From Algoriphagus aquaeductus (GTDB taxonomy: Bacteria; Bacteroidota; Bacteroidia; Cytophagales; Cyclobacteriaceae), in NCBI RefSeq assembly GCF_003253485.1, contig NZ_QKTX01000002.1, positions 62,001-126,000 of the forward strand: 64,000 nucleotides of DNA, read 5' to 3'. Both the position numbers and the translations under genes were made by a program. This document shows positions 18,821 to 27,438 of the stretch, piece by piece. Position 1 is the first letter of the stretch, and each line of letters begins with the position of its first letter. Below the pieces are notes generated by a model. The model worked only from the letters and a program-made list of their open reading frames with translations. It did not search any database and had not been told where the DNA came from.

Positions 18821-19675
18821 TTACGATTCTGATTCACGGTTTTGATCAAACTCAGCCTGTTTGAGTGCCCTCTTTTTTTCCAGCCTTTTGGCAATCATAA
18901 TTCCGACTTCATAAAGCACCAAAATAGGCATAGCAATCAATAATTGGCTGATCACATCAGGAGGTGTAATAATCGCCGAAACGACCAAGATCACCACAAT
19001 AGAATGTCTCCTGTAGGCTTTTAGCATTTTGGAGGTCACCAACCCAGACATGGAAAGGAAATAGACCACCACCGGCAGCTGAAACATAATCGCAGATGCC
19101 AGCACCAACATGGTCAGTGTAGTCACATAGGAGGTAATGTCAAACTCATTGGTGATACTCGGATCCAATTGATAGTTGGACAGGAAATTGATGGAAAGGG
19201 GGGAAAGTACATAATATCCAAAGGCAGCACCTGTCAAAAACAACAAGCTCACGAAAAACACCGCACCACGGGCGGCATTTTTTTCCTTATCATACAATCC
19301 CGGGCTGATGAATTTCCAAACCTCCCAAAAGACATAAGGAAATGCAGCAATGAACCCCACCACAAAACTGGAAGTCATGTGCATGGAAAATTGCCCTGTC
19401 ATCTGTCTGCTTTGGATCGTAAATGGGAGTTCGTCGATACAAAGAGCAGCAATACCAAGCGAATTGCCCAGGTCACACAGCACTCTGTACGTGAGGAAAT
19501 CGACCTTGGAAGGACCCAGGATAATTACCCCAAAAACGATACTTTTTGCTAAAAAAGCAGCAACTGTGAAAATCAAAACTGCTGCTACGGATCGAAGCAA
19601 GTGCCAGCGCAATGCTTCCAGGTGATCCAAAAAGGACATTCCTTCTTCCTCCTCTTGATATTGATCTAATGCCAC
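18821..19675 (-). CDS. tatC: Sec-independent (twin-arginine) translocase subunit TatC
   Basis: A 284-residue inner-membrane protein with six transmembrane helices and the TatC N-terminal hallmark MSFLDHLEALRWHLLRS, plus FVGFIAAFPYVFWEVWKFISPGL-type text split between helices. It receives folded proteins with twin-arginine signals. The start is GTG at 19675, giving an acidic leader (DQYQEEEEG) seen in relatives; an ATG at 19639 (MSFLDH) is a possible alternative and has a purine-rich stretch before it. No tatA/B gene is adjacent. It is 16 bp after glyA and 5 bp before rpiB. Confidence 0.94.
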   Translation of the reverse strand: MALDQYQEEEEGMSFLDHLEALRWHLLRSVAAVLIFTVAAFLAKSIVFGVIILGPSKVDFLTYRVLCDLGNSLGIAALCIDELPFTIQSRQMTGQFSMHMTSSFVVGFIAAFPYVFWEVWKFISPGLYDKEKNAARGAVFFVSLLFLTGAAFGYYVLSPLSINFLSNYQLDPSITNEFDITSYVTTLTMLVLASAIMFQLPVVVYFLSMSGLVTSKMLKAYRRHSIVVILVVSAIITPPDVISQLLIAMPILVLYEVGIMIAKRLEKKRALKQAEFDQNRESES

Positions 19676-19691
19676 GTTGGGATGCTAGTAA

Positions 19692-20960
19692 TTAGTATAG
19701 GGGAAATTGTACCATCCACTGATTGACCTCCGCTTTGATGGCTGCGAGCTCAGATTCATTGGAATGGTTTTGAAGTGCGCGATCGATCAATGCGACGATT
19801 TTCCGCATGTCCTCTTCCTTCAGACCTCGGGTGGTGACAGCAGCGGTACCCACACGCATGCCTGATGTCACAAAAGGAGACTTGGTATCGAAAGGCACCA
19901 TATTTTTATTGATCGTGATATCCACTTTGCCAAGAGTCTCTTCCGCAAGCTTTCCTGTCAACTCTTTATTCCTAAGGTCGATCAGCATGAGGTGATTGTC
20001 GGTCCCACCGGAGATAATCTGATATCCACGAGATACGAACTCTTCTGCCATAACGGATGCATTCTTTTTGACTTGAATCACATAATGCATGTACTCATCT
20101 GAAAGCGCCTCTTCGAAAGCCACTGCTTTGGCCGCAATGATATGCTCCAAAGGCCCACCCTGAGTTCCCGGAAAAACGCCCATGTCCAGTAAAGCAGACA
20201 TTTTACGGATTTCTCCTTTTGGTGTGGTCAATCCCCAAGGATTGTCGAAGTCTTCTCTCATCATAATCAAACCACCTCGAGGTCCTCTGAGGGTCTTATG
20301 TGTGGTGGTAGTGACGATGTGGCAATGCTCCAAGGGGTCCTTGAGCAATCCTCTCGCGATCAAGCCAGAGGGATGAGAAATATCTGCCAAAAGAAGTGCC
20401 CCGACCTCATCGGCGATTTCTCTGAGTCTTTCATAATCCCAGTCTCTGGAATAAGCAGAAGCACCACAGATGATCATTTTGGGTTTCACGGCCAAGGCCT
20501 TTTCTTCCACCTTGTCGTAATCAATGACACCGGTTTCTTCTTCCACTCCATAAAAATGAGGCTGGTAAAGTTTTCCGGAAAAATTGACCGGAGAGCCATG
20601 CGTCAGGTGACCTCCATGCGAGAGATCAAATCCCAAAATGGCATCGCCAGGCTTCAGACAAGCCAACATTACCGCGGCGTTTGCCTGAGCTCCGGAGTGA
20701 GGCTGAACGTTGGCCCAAGTTGCCCCAAAGAGTTTCTTGGCTCGATCGATAGCAATCTGTTCGATTTGATCGACGACTTCACAACCGCCGTAGTAGCGCT
20801 TCCCGGGAAGTCCTTCGGCGTACTTATTGGTGAGTACACTCCCTGCAGCTTCCATGACCTGCTTGGAGGTGAAGTTTTCGGAAGCGATCAGTTCGATGCC
20901 TCTCTTCTGTCTGTCTTCTTCTCTGTCGATCAGATCAAAAACAAGCGAATCTCTTTTCAT
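19692..20960 (-). CDS. glyA: Serine hydroxymethyltransferase
   Basis: A 422-residue PLP enzyme converting serine and tetrahydrofolate to glycine and methylene-tetrahydrofolate. Family motifs: [14 protein letters not shown] near the start, LPGKRYYGG, and the PLP-lysine site [14 protein letters not shown] (Lys222). The ATG at 20960 is chosen because it gives the family start [11 protein letters not shown]; an upstream start at 21026 adds unrelated residues. First gene of the probable run glyA-tatC-rpiB with a good candidate promoter about 70 bp upstream. Confidence 0.97.
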   Translation of the reverse strand: MKRDSLVFDLIDREEDRQKRGIELIASENFTSKQVMEAAGSVLTNKYAEGLPGKRYYGGCEVVDQIEQIAIDRAKKLFGATWANVQPHSGAQANAAVMLACLKPGDAILGFDLSHGGHLTHGSPVNFSGKLYQPHFYGVEEETGVIDYDKVEEKALAVKPKMIICGASAYSRDWDYERLREIADEVGALLLADISHPSGLIARGLLKDPLEHCHIVTTTTHKTLRGPRGGLIMMREDFDNPWGLTTPKGEIRKMSALLDMGVFPGTQGGPLEHIIAAKAVAFEEALSDEYMHYVIQVKKNASVMAEEFVSRGYQIISGGTDNHLMLIDLRNKELTGKLAEETLGKVDITINKNMVPFDTKSPFVTSGMRVGTAAVTTRGLKEEDMRKIVALIDRALQNHSNESELAAIKAEVNQWMVQFPLY

Positions 20961-21405
20961 AATCGGGGGTTTGAAAGCAATGAAATGGTAATGGACTTCT
21001 CTGGAGTCCTTGATATAGGAGCCCAAAAATAGCCCGAAAGTCCTTATTATCCAATGTGGAAAAACAGATGTGACCCAGCAAAGAAGAAAAGTTATCGGCC
21101 GACAAAAACCGGGATTGGGAAATGTCCCAGAAATGGGTACTGAGGCCTAAATTCCTTCCGAATATCAGAGGCAAGGAGAAGCTTGGATTGCTCAGATTAT
21201 ATCCCGGCAGAATAAAATCAAGAACACATGAGCTAAATAGGTTTTTGTCAGAAAAGGTAGTTTTCCGAATTTTCATTGGTGGATATAGTTTATCGGAAGC
21301 CTATAGATCATCGTTTTTAGCTTCCGGGATGAACCGTTAGATTTGGGAGAGAAATACTCAGGATTGCCCTACCGCAATGAACCTTTATCTCACCATTCCG
21401 TGACC
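20961..21405. other. Intergenic region between glyA and the small gene at 21406
   Basis: About 445 bp with divergent genes on both sides. Its glyA-proximal part holds a Bacteroidota-type promoter (separate entry). The rest has only short, unconvincing frames: none shows a family motif or a credible start. No hairpin terminator, tRNA or repeat was seen. Confidence 0.6.
21024..21055 (-). promoter_or_regulatory. Candidate promoter for glyA-tatC-rpiB
   Basis: On the minus strand ATTG (21055-21052), a 20-bp spacer and TATTTTTG (21031-21024) fit the Bacteroidota pattern TTTG-N19-21-TAnnTTTG closely. Transcription would begin near 21018, leaving a leader of about 58 bases before the glyA ATG. Confidence 0.5.
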
Positions 21406-21780
21406 ATGATTGATTTCAAATTCAGACCAAGCCATTTTTTCACAGAAGAAACCACCTCTGTCCAACTGGTCAGACTTCATTATCCCGAAAGTACCTGGGG
21501 CGAACAAATCAGTCTCTATGCCCATTGGGTCGAAGGCAAAATCCAATACGAGGCAGTGGATTTTTACGGAAATGACTATGTCATTTATCCGGGAAGCAGC
21601 TGGGAGCCGCTAAATTTGGAGGATATGATTTACCTGATTGAAGGCATGCAACTCAACACCGACACCCATGATAGCTCCATGGAATTGGTACTGGACGGGA
21701 TACCTCAGGCAGAAAGCACCTACTATCCACAGTTGGAACAATACTTTTTAGAAAAGCGAAAAAATTATGGATTAGATTAA
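21406..21780 (+). CDS. Small hypothetical protein, function unknown
   Basis: A 124-residue soluble, acidic protein without signal peptide or membrane helix. The ATG at 21406 is preferred over a TTG at 21343 that would add 21 residues. The sequence (RLHYPESTWGEQISLYAHWVEG, split by aromatic residues) suggests a compact beta-rich fold; I do not recognise a family. Its TAA overlaps the stop of the convergent gene at 21777 (TTAA), which makes it likely that both frames are real. No context hints at function. Confidence 0.65.
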   Translation: MIDFKFRPSHFFTEETTSVQLVRLHYPESTWGEQISLYAHWVEGKIQYEAVDFYGNDYVIYPGSSWEPLNLEDMIYLIEGMQLNTDTHDSSMELVLDGIPQAESTYYPQLEQYFLEKRKNYGLD

Positions 21781-22004
21781 AAGTCCATAACGGGTGTGGT
21801 AAAGCCTAAAGCCATGCTTTGACGAAACCAGCACTCGTAGATTTCAAAATCAAGGCAGTCATTAAGTGTGATCCCTTGAAACGTTAGCTTTTTCAGCTGA
21901 TCCTTTGGCAACCACGCCCGAAGTGAAGCCGCTTGGTCGAAAGACATTTGAGAAATTTGGATCCACTTTTTGCCTTGGATAAAAACGGGAATAAGTTTCG
22001 TCAT
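21777..22004 (-). CDS. Small hypothetical protein (75 aa), function unknown
   Basis: A 75-residue soluble protein rich in aromatic and basic residues (QGKKWIQISQMSFDQAASLRAWL cut short here: key parts are KKWIQIS and LRAWLPKD). It has one cysteine pair-like spacing (NDCLDF...YECWF). Not recognised. It is convergent with the hypothetical gene at 21406, sharing a TTAA stop overlap, and divergent from the AEC transporter. Its ATG at 22004 is clear, but coding status rests only on frame length and packing. Confidence 0.55.
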   Translation of the reverse strand: MTKLIPVFIQGKKWIQISQMSFDQAASLRAWLPKDQLKKLTFQGITLNDCLDFEIYECWFRQSMALGFTTPVMDF

Positions 22005-22107
22005 CGGTTCAATAAATTCAATTCAAAAGTACGCTGGTAATCAGTATACTAGCCGAATTCCAAATTATTTTTATGTTAAACCTTATCCTTCCTCAGTATA
22101 TTCGGAC

Positions 22108-23016
22108 ATGACTGGAGCTTTGGTCGCTTTTCTGTGCTTATTCTTGGGTTTGGTCCTTCAAAAGGTGGACAAATTCCCTTCAGAAAAGGCAGCCAATTGG
22201 GTACAAGCCTACCTGATCTATATCGTCCTTCCAGCACTAGCACTCCTGTATATTCCTAAAATCCAACCTTCTTGGGGATTATTGATCCCTGTCTCGGCTG
22301 CTTGGTTTACTTTTTTACTTTCCTGGGGCATTTTTGGATACCTGGGAAAAAAATTGAATTGGGGAAAAAATGTAACCGGATGTCTCATCATCGTGGCGGG
22401 CTTAGCCAATACCTCCTTTTTGGGTTTCCCGGTGATCGAAGGTTTATATGGAAGGGAAGGATTACCCATTGCGTTGCTGATCGATCAAGGAGGTTCGTTT
22501 TTATTAGTCTCCTCGCTGTCAATTTTGGTAGGATCCCTGTATGGGAATCACAGTGAAAGCCTGAAACAAGTCCCGCTAAAAATCTTAAAGTTTCCGCCCT
22601 TTGGATTTTTAGTCGGAACGCTGATGATGAGTCTGTTTCAGATCCCAACGCCGGAGGTGTTGATCCCCAGTCTTCAAATCATCGGTAAAACGATGCCATC
22701 CATGGCTTTGCTTGTGATCGGCTTGCGGTTTTCGGTGGATCTGCAATCCATTTCTTCCAAGTTTTTCTGGTATGGACTGGGATATCGGCTGATTTTGGCT
22801 CCAGCCCTGGTTTGGCTTATCTATTCTCAGGTGATGGACAGCCGTTCTCTGGAATTTAAAGTGACCGTCTTGGAAAGCGGAATGGCTCCCATGATTACGG
22901 GTTCTATCATTGCCATCCAGTTTGGGCTTCAGCCTCGACTGGCCAGTCTACTCTCAGGGCTTGGAATGCCGATTTCGGCCATTTCGTTGGCTATTTGGTA
23001 TTTTCTTTTAGGATAA
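22108..23016 (+). CDS. AEC-family (auxin efflux carrier-like) transporter
   Basis: About 302 residues with ten hydrophobic helices in two halves, typical of the membrane-transport (AEC/BART) fold; conserved bits include GLANTSFLGFPV in helix 4-5 and ESGMAPMI in the second half. Bacterial members export or import organic acids or other small anions; the substrate is unknown. The ATG at 22108 (MTGALVAFLCLFLG) starts directly in the first helix; the upstream frame to 21970 is non-family. Its 3' end overlaps the convergent inositol monophosphatase gene by 26 bp. Confidence 0.87.
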   Translation: MTGALVAFLCLFLGLVLQKVDKFPSEKAANWVQAYLIYIVLPALALLYIPKIQPSWGLLIPVSAAWFTFLLSWGIFGYLGKKLNWGKNVTGCLIIVAGLANTSFLGFPVIEGLYGREGLPIALLIDQGGSFLLVSSLSILVGSLYGNHSESLKQVPLKILKFPPFGFLVGTLMMSLFQIPTPEVLIPSLQIIGKTMPSMALLVIGLRFSVDLQSISSKFFWYGLGYRLILAPALVWLIYSQVMDSRSLEFKVTVLESGMAPMITGSIIAIQFGLQPRLASLLSGLGMPISAISLAIWYFLLG

Positions 23017-23821
23017 CCCCATCCCAAAACTGTCCCAAGACTTCCAGAAACTCCCCGTGGATTTTCGCATTGCTGGCGACGATATTTCTCCCGAAAACAA
23101 AATCATCTCCTCCCGCAAAATCCGTCACGCTTCCTCCCGCTTCCTGAACCAAAATCACACCGGCTGCGACATCATAAGAATTCAGATTGTATTCAAAAAA
23201 GCCTTCGGTTCTTCCGGAAGCCACATAGCACAAATCGACGGCAGCTGAACCCATTCTCCTGAGCCCATGTGATTTTTGCATCAGGGACTTCATCGAATTG
23301 AGGTAACGGTCGATCAGGTCAAAATTGTAATAGGGAAAGCCCGTGGCAATGAGTGAAGCCGAAAGATCTGGAGCCTGACTCACCCGGATTCTGGTATCAT
23401 TGCAAAATGCGCCTCCTCCCTTCATCGCATAAAAACACTCGTGCCGATTCACTTCATAGACCACGCCCATAATTACTTCTGCGTTCTCCATTAAGGCAAT
23501 ACTGACTGCAAAGACAGGGATCCCATGAATAAAATTGGTAGTCCCATCCAAGGGATCGATGACCCAGTTGTAGGTTTCTCCTTGCGTAGTATTCGTTCCC
23601 TCCTCGGTAATAAATCCTGCCTCAGGAAAAATCACACTCAACTTCTCCACAATCTGACGTTCTGCTTGTTTGTCCACATAAGACACCAGGTCATTGAACC
23701 CCTTATGCTCCACCTTTTCCACGTCAAAATGTTGCCTTTCTTTTCGGATAAAAGCTCCGACCTCTTTGGCGATTTCTTGGGTTTGTTCCAGCAGTTGACT
23801 GAGTATTTCTTGGGTAATCAT
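22991..23821 (-). CDS. Inositol monophosphatase family protein (SuhB-like)
   Basis: A 276-residue Mg-dependent phosphatase. Metal ligands are in place: Glu73-Glu74 in ITEEGT, Asp89 and Asp92 in DPLDGTTNF, and a C-terminal Asp in YDVAAGVILVQEAGG near residue 216. Family members hydrolyse inositol-1-phosphate, or act on other sugar phosphates such as 3'-phosphoadenosine phosphate. Length is normal. The last 26 bp overlap the convergent AEC transporter gene. Whether it belongs to the rsmI run upstream is unclear (86 bp gap). Confidence 0.93.
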   Translation of the reverse strand: MITQEILSQLLEQTQEIAKEVGAFIRKERQHFDVEKVEHKGFNDLVSYVDKQAERQIVEKLSVIFPEAGFITEEGTNTTQGETYNWVIDPLDGTTNFIHGIPVFAVSIALMENAEVIMGVVYEVNRHECFYAMKGGGAFCNDTRIRVSQAPDLSASLIATGFPYYNFDLIDRYLNSMKSLMQKSHGLRRMGSAAVDLCYVASGRTEGFFEYNLNSYDVAAGVILVQEAGGSVTDFAGGDDFVFGRNIVASNAKIHGEFLEVLGQFWDGVILKENTK

Positions 23822-23907
23822 ATGGAGATAATGGTAATTACAAAGTTTGTCTAGCTTCCTGAATACAATTTCTTGTATCTCAAGTCGAGTCTCTTGATTC
23901 TTCTGCC

Positions 23908-24654
23908 CTAGTTATTCTTTTTCCAAGCAGCATGTTTTTTCTCCTGCTTTTCTTCGCGTGTTTCTTTTACCTCAGGGCATCCGGCTACGACAAGCACAAT
24001 TTCTCCTTTCAGTGGATTAGTCTCATAGTAATGAACCAGTTCGGTCAAGGTCCCTCGGACATTTTCTTCGTGAAGCTTGGAAAGCTCTCTGGACACGCAT
24101 GCTGGTCTGTCAGGCCCGAATGCCTCCGCCAACTGCTCCAGGGTCTTGATCAGTCGATGTGGCGATTCATAAAAAATCATGGTGCGCGACTCCTCCAAGA
24201 GCGAATCGATCCTGGTTTTTCGCCCTTTTTTGTGCGGTAGAAACCCTTCGAACACAAAGCGGTCATTGGGCAATCCACTATTGACCAATGCGGGAACAAA
24301 CGCAGTGGGACCGGGAAGACATTGGACATGCAGCCCTGAGGCAATCACCTCTCTTACCAACAGAAAACCCGGATCAGAAATGGCAGGAGTCCCCGCATCA
24401 CTCACCAAGGCAAATACTTCGCCTTTTTTCATCCGATCCACCAGCTTTTCCACGGCCTTGTGCTCATTGAAAATATGATAGCTCTGGAGTGGCCTCGTGA
24501 TTTGAAGATGTTTCAGAAGGATACCACTTGTTCGGGTATCTTCCGCAAGAATCACGTCCACTGATTTGAGCGTATCAATGGCTCTTAGGGTAATATCTTT
24601 GAGATTCCCAATCGGAGTAGGAACCAAATAGAGACTGACCGTCACTTCACTCAT
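23908..24654 (-). CDS. rsmI: 16S rRNA (cytidine1402-2'-O)-methyltransferase
   Basis: A 248-residue tetrapyrrole-methylase-fold enzyme that 2'-O-methylates C1402 of 16S rRNA in the decoding centre. Signature text: LYLVPTPIGNLKDITLRA at the start, EDTRTSG, VSDAGTPAISDPG and LPGPTAFVPALV. A lysine-rich tail follows the domain. The ATG overlaps the phhB stop in ATGA (24651-24654), so the two are translationally coupled in the run DUF493-phhB-rsmI. Confidence 0.96.
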   Translation of the reverse strand: MSEVTVSLYLVPTPIGNLKDITLRAIDTLKSVDVILAEDTRTSGILLKHLQITRPLQSYHIFNEHKAVEKLVDRMKKGEVFALVSDAGTPAISDPGFLLVREVIASGLHVQCLPGPTAFVPALVNSGLPNDRFVFEGFLPHKKGRKTRIDSLLEESRTMIFYESPHRLIKTLEQLAEAFGPDRPACVSRELSKLHEENVRGTLTELVHYYETNPLKGEIVLVVAGCPEVKETREEKQEKKHAAWKKNN

Positions 24655-24884
24655 TTTTGAATCCCATCAATGGCCTTCGCGAGTTGGCGATCTTTTTCAG
24701 TGACCACATTGCCTGCGTCGTGCGTAGTCAGCTCGATTTCTACTGTATGATACACGTTACTCCAATTGGGGTGATGGTTATGCTGTTCGGCAAGAAATGC
24801 CACTCTTGTCATAAAAGCGAATGCCTCCTGGAAATCCCCAAAAATGAACTTCTTTTTCAACCGGTTATTTTCTTCTATCCACAT
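24651..24884 (-). CDS. phhB: Pterin-4a-carbinolamine dehydratase
   Basis: A short (77-residue) member of the family that dehydrates 4a-hydroxytetrahydrobiopterin, recycling the cofactor after aromatic amino-acid hydroxylation. The active-site signature is complete: EQHNHHPNW (His37-His38-Pro39) followed by NVYHTVEIELTTHDAG. It is about 20 residues shorter than many bacterial homologues, missing N-terminal material. No phenylalanine hydroxylase gene is in the window. It overlaps rsmI by four bases and follows the DUF493 gene by 10 bp. Confidence 0.92.
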   Translation of the reverse strand: MWIEENNRLKKKFIFGDFQEAFAFMTRVAFLAEQHNHHPNWSNVYHTVEIELTTHDAGNVVTEKDRQLAKAIDGIQK

Positions 24885-24894
24885 ATCCTAAACG

Positions 24895-25161
24895 TTAAAG
24901 CGAAATGACACCTTCGATCTGAGCGGCCTTCTCATAGACTTCTATGACCAAATCTGCACTGACAGCCATCATTTGGACAGTGGTACTCACGTATTTTCCC
25001 CCACTGCTGGGCTTGAGACTCACTTCATGACTGGGAAATAAGGCCTCTATTTCCTGTACTTTACCGGCAGGAACAATGAATTTGAACATGTAAAGCATGG
25101 GAAATTGGCCCACTGACTCGAGCTTTTCCTTGAAGGCCTGCTTATCAAATTTACTTTTCAT
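24895..25161 (-). CDS. DUF493 (YbeD-like) protein
   Basis: An 88-residue protein with the ACT-like DUF493 fold; characteristic pieces are FPMLYMFKFIVP and the glycine/serine-rich SGGKYVSTTVQMMA. In enterobacteria the YbeD relative sits beside lipoate genes and is of uncertain regulatory function; here it heads the run with phhB and rsmI. Metabolite binding is plausible, but the ligand is unknown. A strong terminator of the upstream PpiD-like gene lies just before it, so it needs its own promoter, which I could not identify. Confidence 0.88.
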   Translation of the reverse strand: MKSKFDKQAFKEKLESVGQFPMLYMFKFIVPAGKVQEIEALFPSHEVSLKPSSGGKYVSTTVQMMAVSADLVIEVYEKAAQIEGVISL

Positions 25162-25194
25162 AATCGAAAATACTCCTTTCTTCCAAGATTCTAT

Positions 25195-25227
25195 AAAACA
25201 AAAAACCCATGTCTTTCAACATGGGTT
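25195..25227 (-). terminator. Intrinsic terminator after the PpiD-like gene
   Basis: On the minus strand a 9-bp stem (AACCCATGT / ACATGGGTT) with a 6-base loop is followed by TTTTGTTTTAT. It begins 17 bases after the stop at 25244. Confidence 0.9.
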
Positions 25228-25243
25228 CCTTGGAGTATTCGAA

Positions 25244-27352
25244 TTAGAAATATTTGTATCGATAATCTTTCACATTGGCCAGTTCCTGTAGGGCCATCAT
25301 GATTTGATAAGTCATTCTCTGAGAAGCGCTTTGACTCAATTGAGCCTGATATGAGGTGTAATCACCGATTTCAGAGGCAGGAGTAAGGCTGTTCAATCGA
25401 CCAACTACTACGCCGATATCCTCTTGGATAGGCTTGGTGATCTGACCACTTGCTCCCAATCCGAAAATAGAACCGATTGCTTTTGGCGCGAATCCGATCC
25501 CCGGGATCACCGAAGTGCTCAATCTTAAACCGGGAACATCATTGAGAGAAGCATCCGGAAATACGGCCTTCATCTCTTCCAAGGTGGTTTTTCCTGCAAG
25601 TTTCTCCTGAATCATTGCCGTCTTTTTGTCATTCAGCACGAGCTGCTTGACTTGGTCTTTCACATCTTCAAGCTTGGCTTTGCCTTCTTCTTTTCTGCTT
25701 ACCAAAGTGGCTACCACGTAGGAATTGTCCAATTCGAATACCGGAGAAACCTGTCCAACTGAAGCATCACCAAACGCCCAAATCACGACTTCTCTTGCAT
25801 TGGCGATGTTGTTGATATTTCTCGAAGAAGCATCCACATTGTTAGCCTGAAGGATTCTGTAATTCTTATCCGTGGCGTTCTCGGTAAATTGATTTCTATT
25901 CCCGCTTTCAGCAGCAAATGAATCCGCATTTCGGAATGCCTCATTACGGGTCATATCTGAAGCGACCAACTCCAATTCCAAGACCGCAAGTTTGGTGTAA
26001 GAGGATTGAGGAAGTTCAGTGACTTCGATGATATGGTACCCATATTCTGTCTCCACCAAATTGGGAAGAACACCGGTTGATTTAGCAGCATAGGCCGCAT
26101 TGGCAAATGGCTCTACGAAGTCTGCCTTTGCAAACCATCCCAAATCTCCGCCGTTTTGAGCAGTTCCATCCTGACCATACTGGCGAGCGGCCAAAGCAAA
26201 ATTGCCATTGGCTTTGATGTCTGCGAGTACTGTTTCAGCTTGTTCTTTTACAGATGCTTTCCCTGCATCATCCATTCCTTCTGTGCTGAACAGAATGTGA
26301 GAAGCCCTCATTTTTGGAGTGCCTTCATATTGATCTGTGACTTTGTAGGTCACGTAGGAGGAATTGGAAGTGACAAATGGACCATAGGTTTCACCTTTGG
26401 TGATTTGCTCTACATTGGAGGTCAATGAAGCTGGAAGTTGATCGCCCGGTTGGATGGTTACAAAAGGAAACTGAAGCTCTGAATTCTGGCTTACAAACGC
26501 GGAATCATTTTCAGCATTTCTTAAACCTTCTGTCAATTCTGTGATTCGGCTGATCACTGCCACAGAGTCTTCACCGCTTGGAAGAATGCTGAAAGACACA
26601 TACTCCAAGTTGGCAGAATTTCCCACTTTAAATTTTTCCTGATTTTTGGACAAATACGCAGAAAGTTCGCTGTCTTGGATCGTGACATCCCCGTCAGGAA
26701 TCACATAGAAAGGGACAAATAAAACGGTAGCTTCCGCAATGGAGTTGGCAGATTTATGCTCCAATTTGGCTTCTGCGGTAGTCGCATATTCGGAAGTAGC
26801 CAAGAGGTTGTCATATTTGACGCGATTTCTTGCCTGAGCAAAAAGTTTTTCCTGTTGAGCCCAAGCGGCTTGCTGAGCCGGATCGGCGGTCTCCAAAGTC
26901 TGAAGGAAAGAAATCAATTGAGACTTATCAAACTGTCCTGTCTGTGGATTGATCAATTGCGCTCTGAGTTCAGGGACGATATTTTTGCCCTGTACCATGT
27001 CGATGAGTTCGGCATTGGAAACTTTCAATCCCAATTTTTCATACTCCTCGTCAAATACTCGCTCGACAATCAAGGCTTGCCATGCCTGCTCACGAACGGA
27101 AACCATCTCCGGTTCTGAAGGCACCCGCCCGGAACGCTGCTGGAAAGAAATTTTGTATTCCTCTACTTTTTGGGCAAACTCTTCCAGCGTGATTTCTTCA
27201 CCTGCAATCTCCCCGACAATATTCTTATTGGTATTCAACAGGGAAGAATTAGGACTGAGAAGATCCCCACCCAAGAGGAATAAAATCAACCCGCCGGCGA
27301 TTACACCGATTGCGAGACCTGTTCGCTGTCTTATTTGCTTAATTAACGCCAT
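25244..27352 (-). CDS. PpiD/SurA-like periplasmic peptidyl-prolyl isomerase
   Basis: A 702-residue foldase anchored by one N-terminal transmembrane helix (about residues 12-32), then a SurA_N-like chaperone region and a parvulin rotamase domain (about 325-425) with MRASHILF, GGDLGWF and YGYHIIEV motifs. A second, divergent parvulin-like region follows. It probably helps fold outer-membrane proteins at the inner-membrane surface, as PpiD does in E. coli. The ATG at 27352 (MALIKQIRQRTG) is the family start. It is the last gene of the minus-strand envelope cluster and is followed by a terminator. Confidence 0.93.
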   Translation of the reverse strand: MALIKQIRQRTGLAIGVIAGGLILFLLGGDLLSPNSSLLNTNKNIVGEIAGEEITLEEFAQKVEEYKISFQQRSGRVPSEPEMVSVREQAWQALIVERVFDEEYEKLGLKVSNAELIDMVQGKNIVPELRAQLINPQTGQFDKSQLISFLQTLETADPAQQAAWAQQEKLFAQARNRVKYDNLLATSEYATTAEAKLEHKSANSIAEATVLFVPFYVIPDGDVTIQDSELSAYLSKNQEKFKVGNSANLEYVSFSILPSGEDSVAVISRITELTEGLRNAENDSAFVSQNSELQFPFVTIQPGDQLPASLTSNVEQITKGETYGPFVTSNSSYVTYKVTDQYEGTPKMRASHILFSTEGMDDAGKASVKEQAETVLADIKANGNFALAARQYGQDGTAQNGGDLGWFAKADFVEPFANAAYAAKSTGVLPNLVETEYGYHIIEVTELPQSSYTKLAVLELELVASDMTRNEAFRNADSFAAESGNRNQFTENATDKNYRILQANNVDASSRNINNIANAREVVIWAFGDASVGQVSPVFELDNSYVVATLVSRKEEGKAKLEDVKDQVKQLVLNDKKTAMIQEKLAGKTTLEEMKAVFPDASLNDVPGLRLSTSVIPGIGFAPKAIGSIFGLGASGQITKPIQEDIGVVVGRLNSLTPASEIGDYTSYQAQLSQSASQRMTYQIMMALQELANVKDYRYKYF

Positions 27353-27438
27353 TGTTGATACTACGCTTTTTTTGAAGTGTCGCAAAATAATAGGATTGGG
27401 GGCGAAATTCAAAATTTCCCCCCGAACATTGTCAAAGC

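Noticed and set aside
20935-21276. Minus-strand frame upstream of glyA
   Set aside because: No homology-like pattern, overlaps the glyA start and the candidate promoter.
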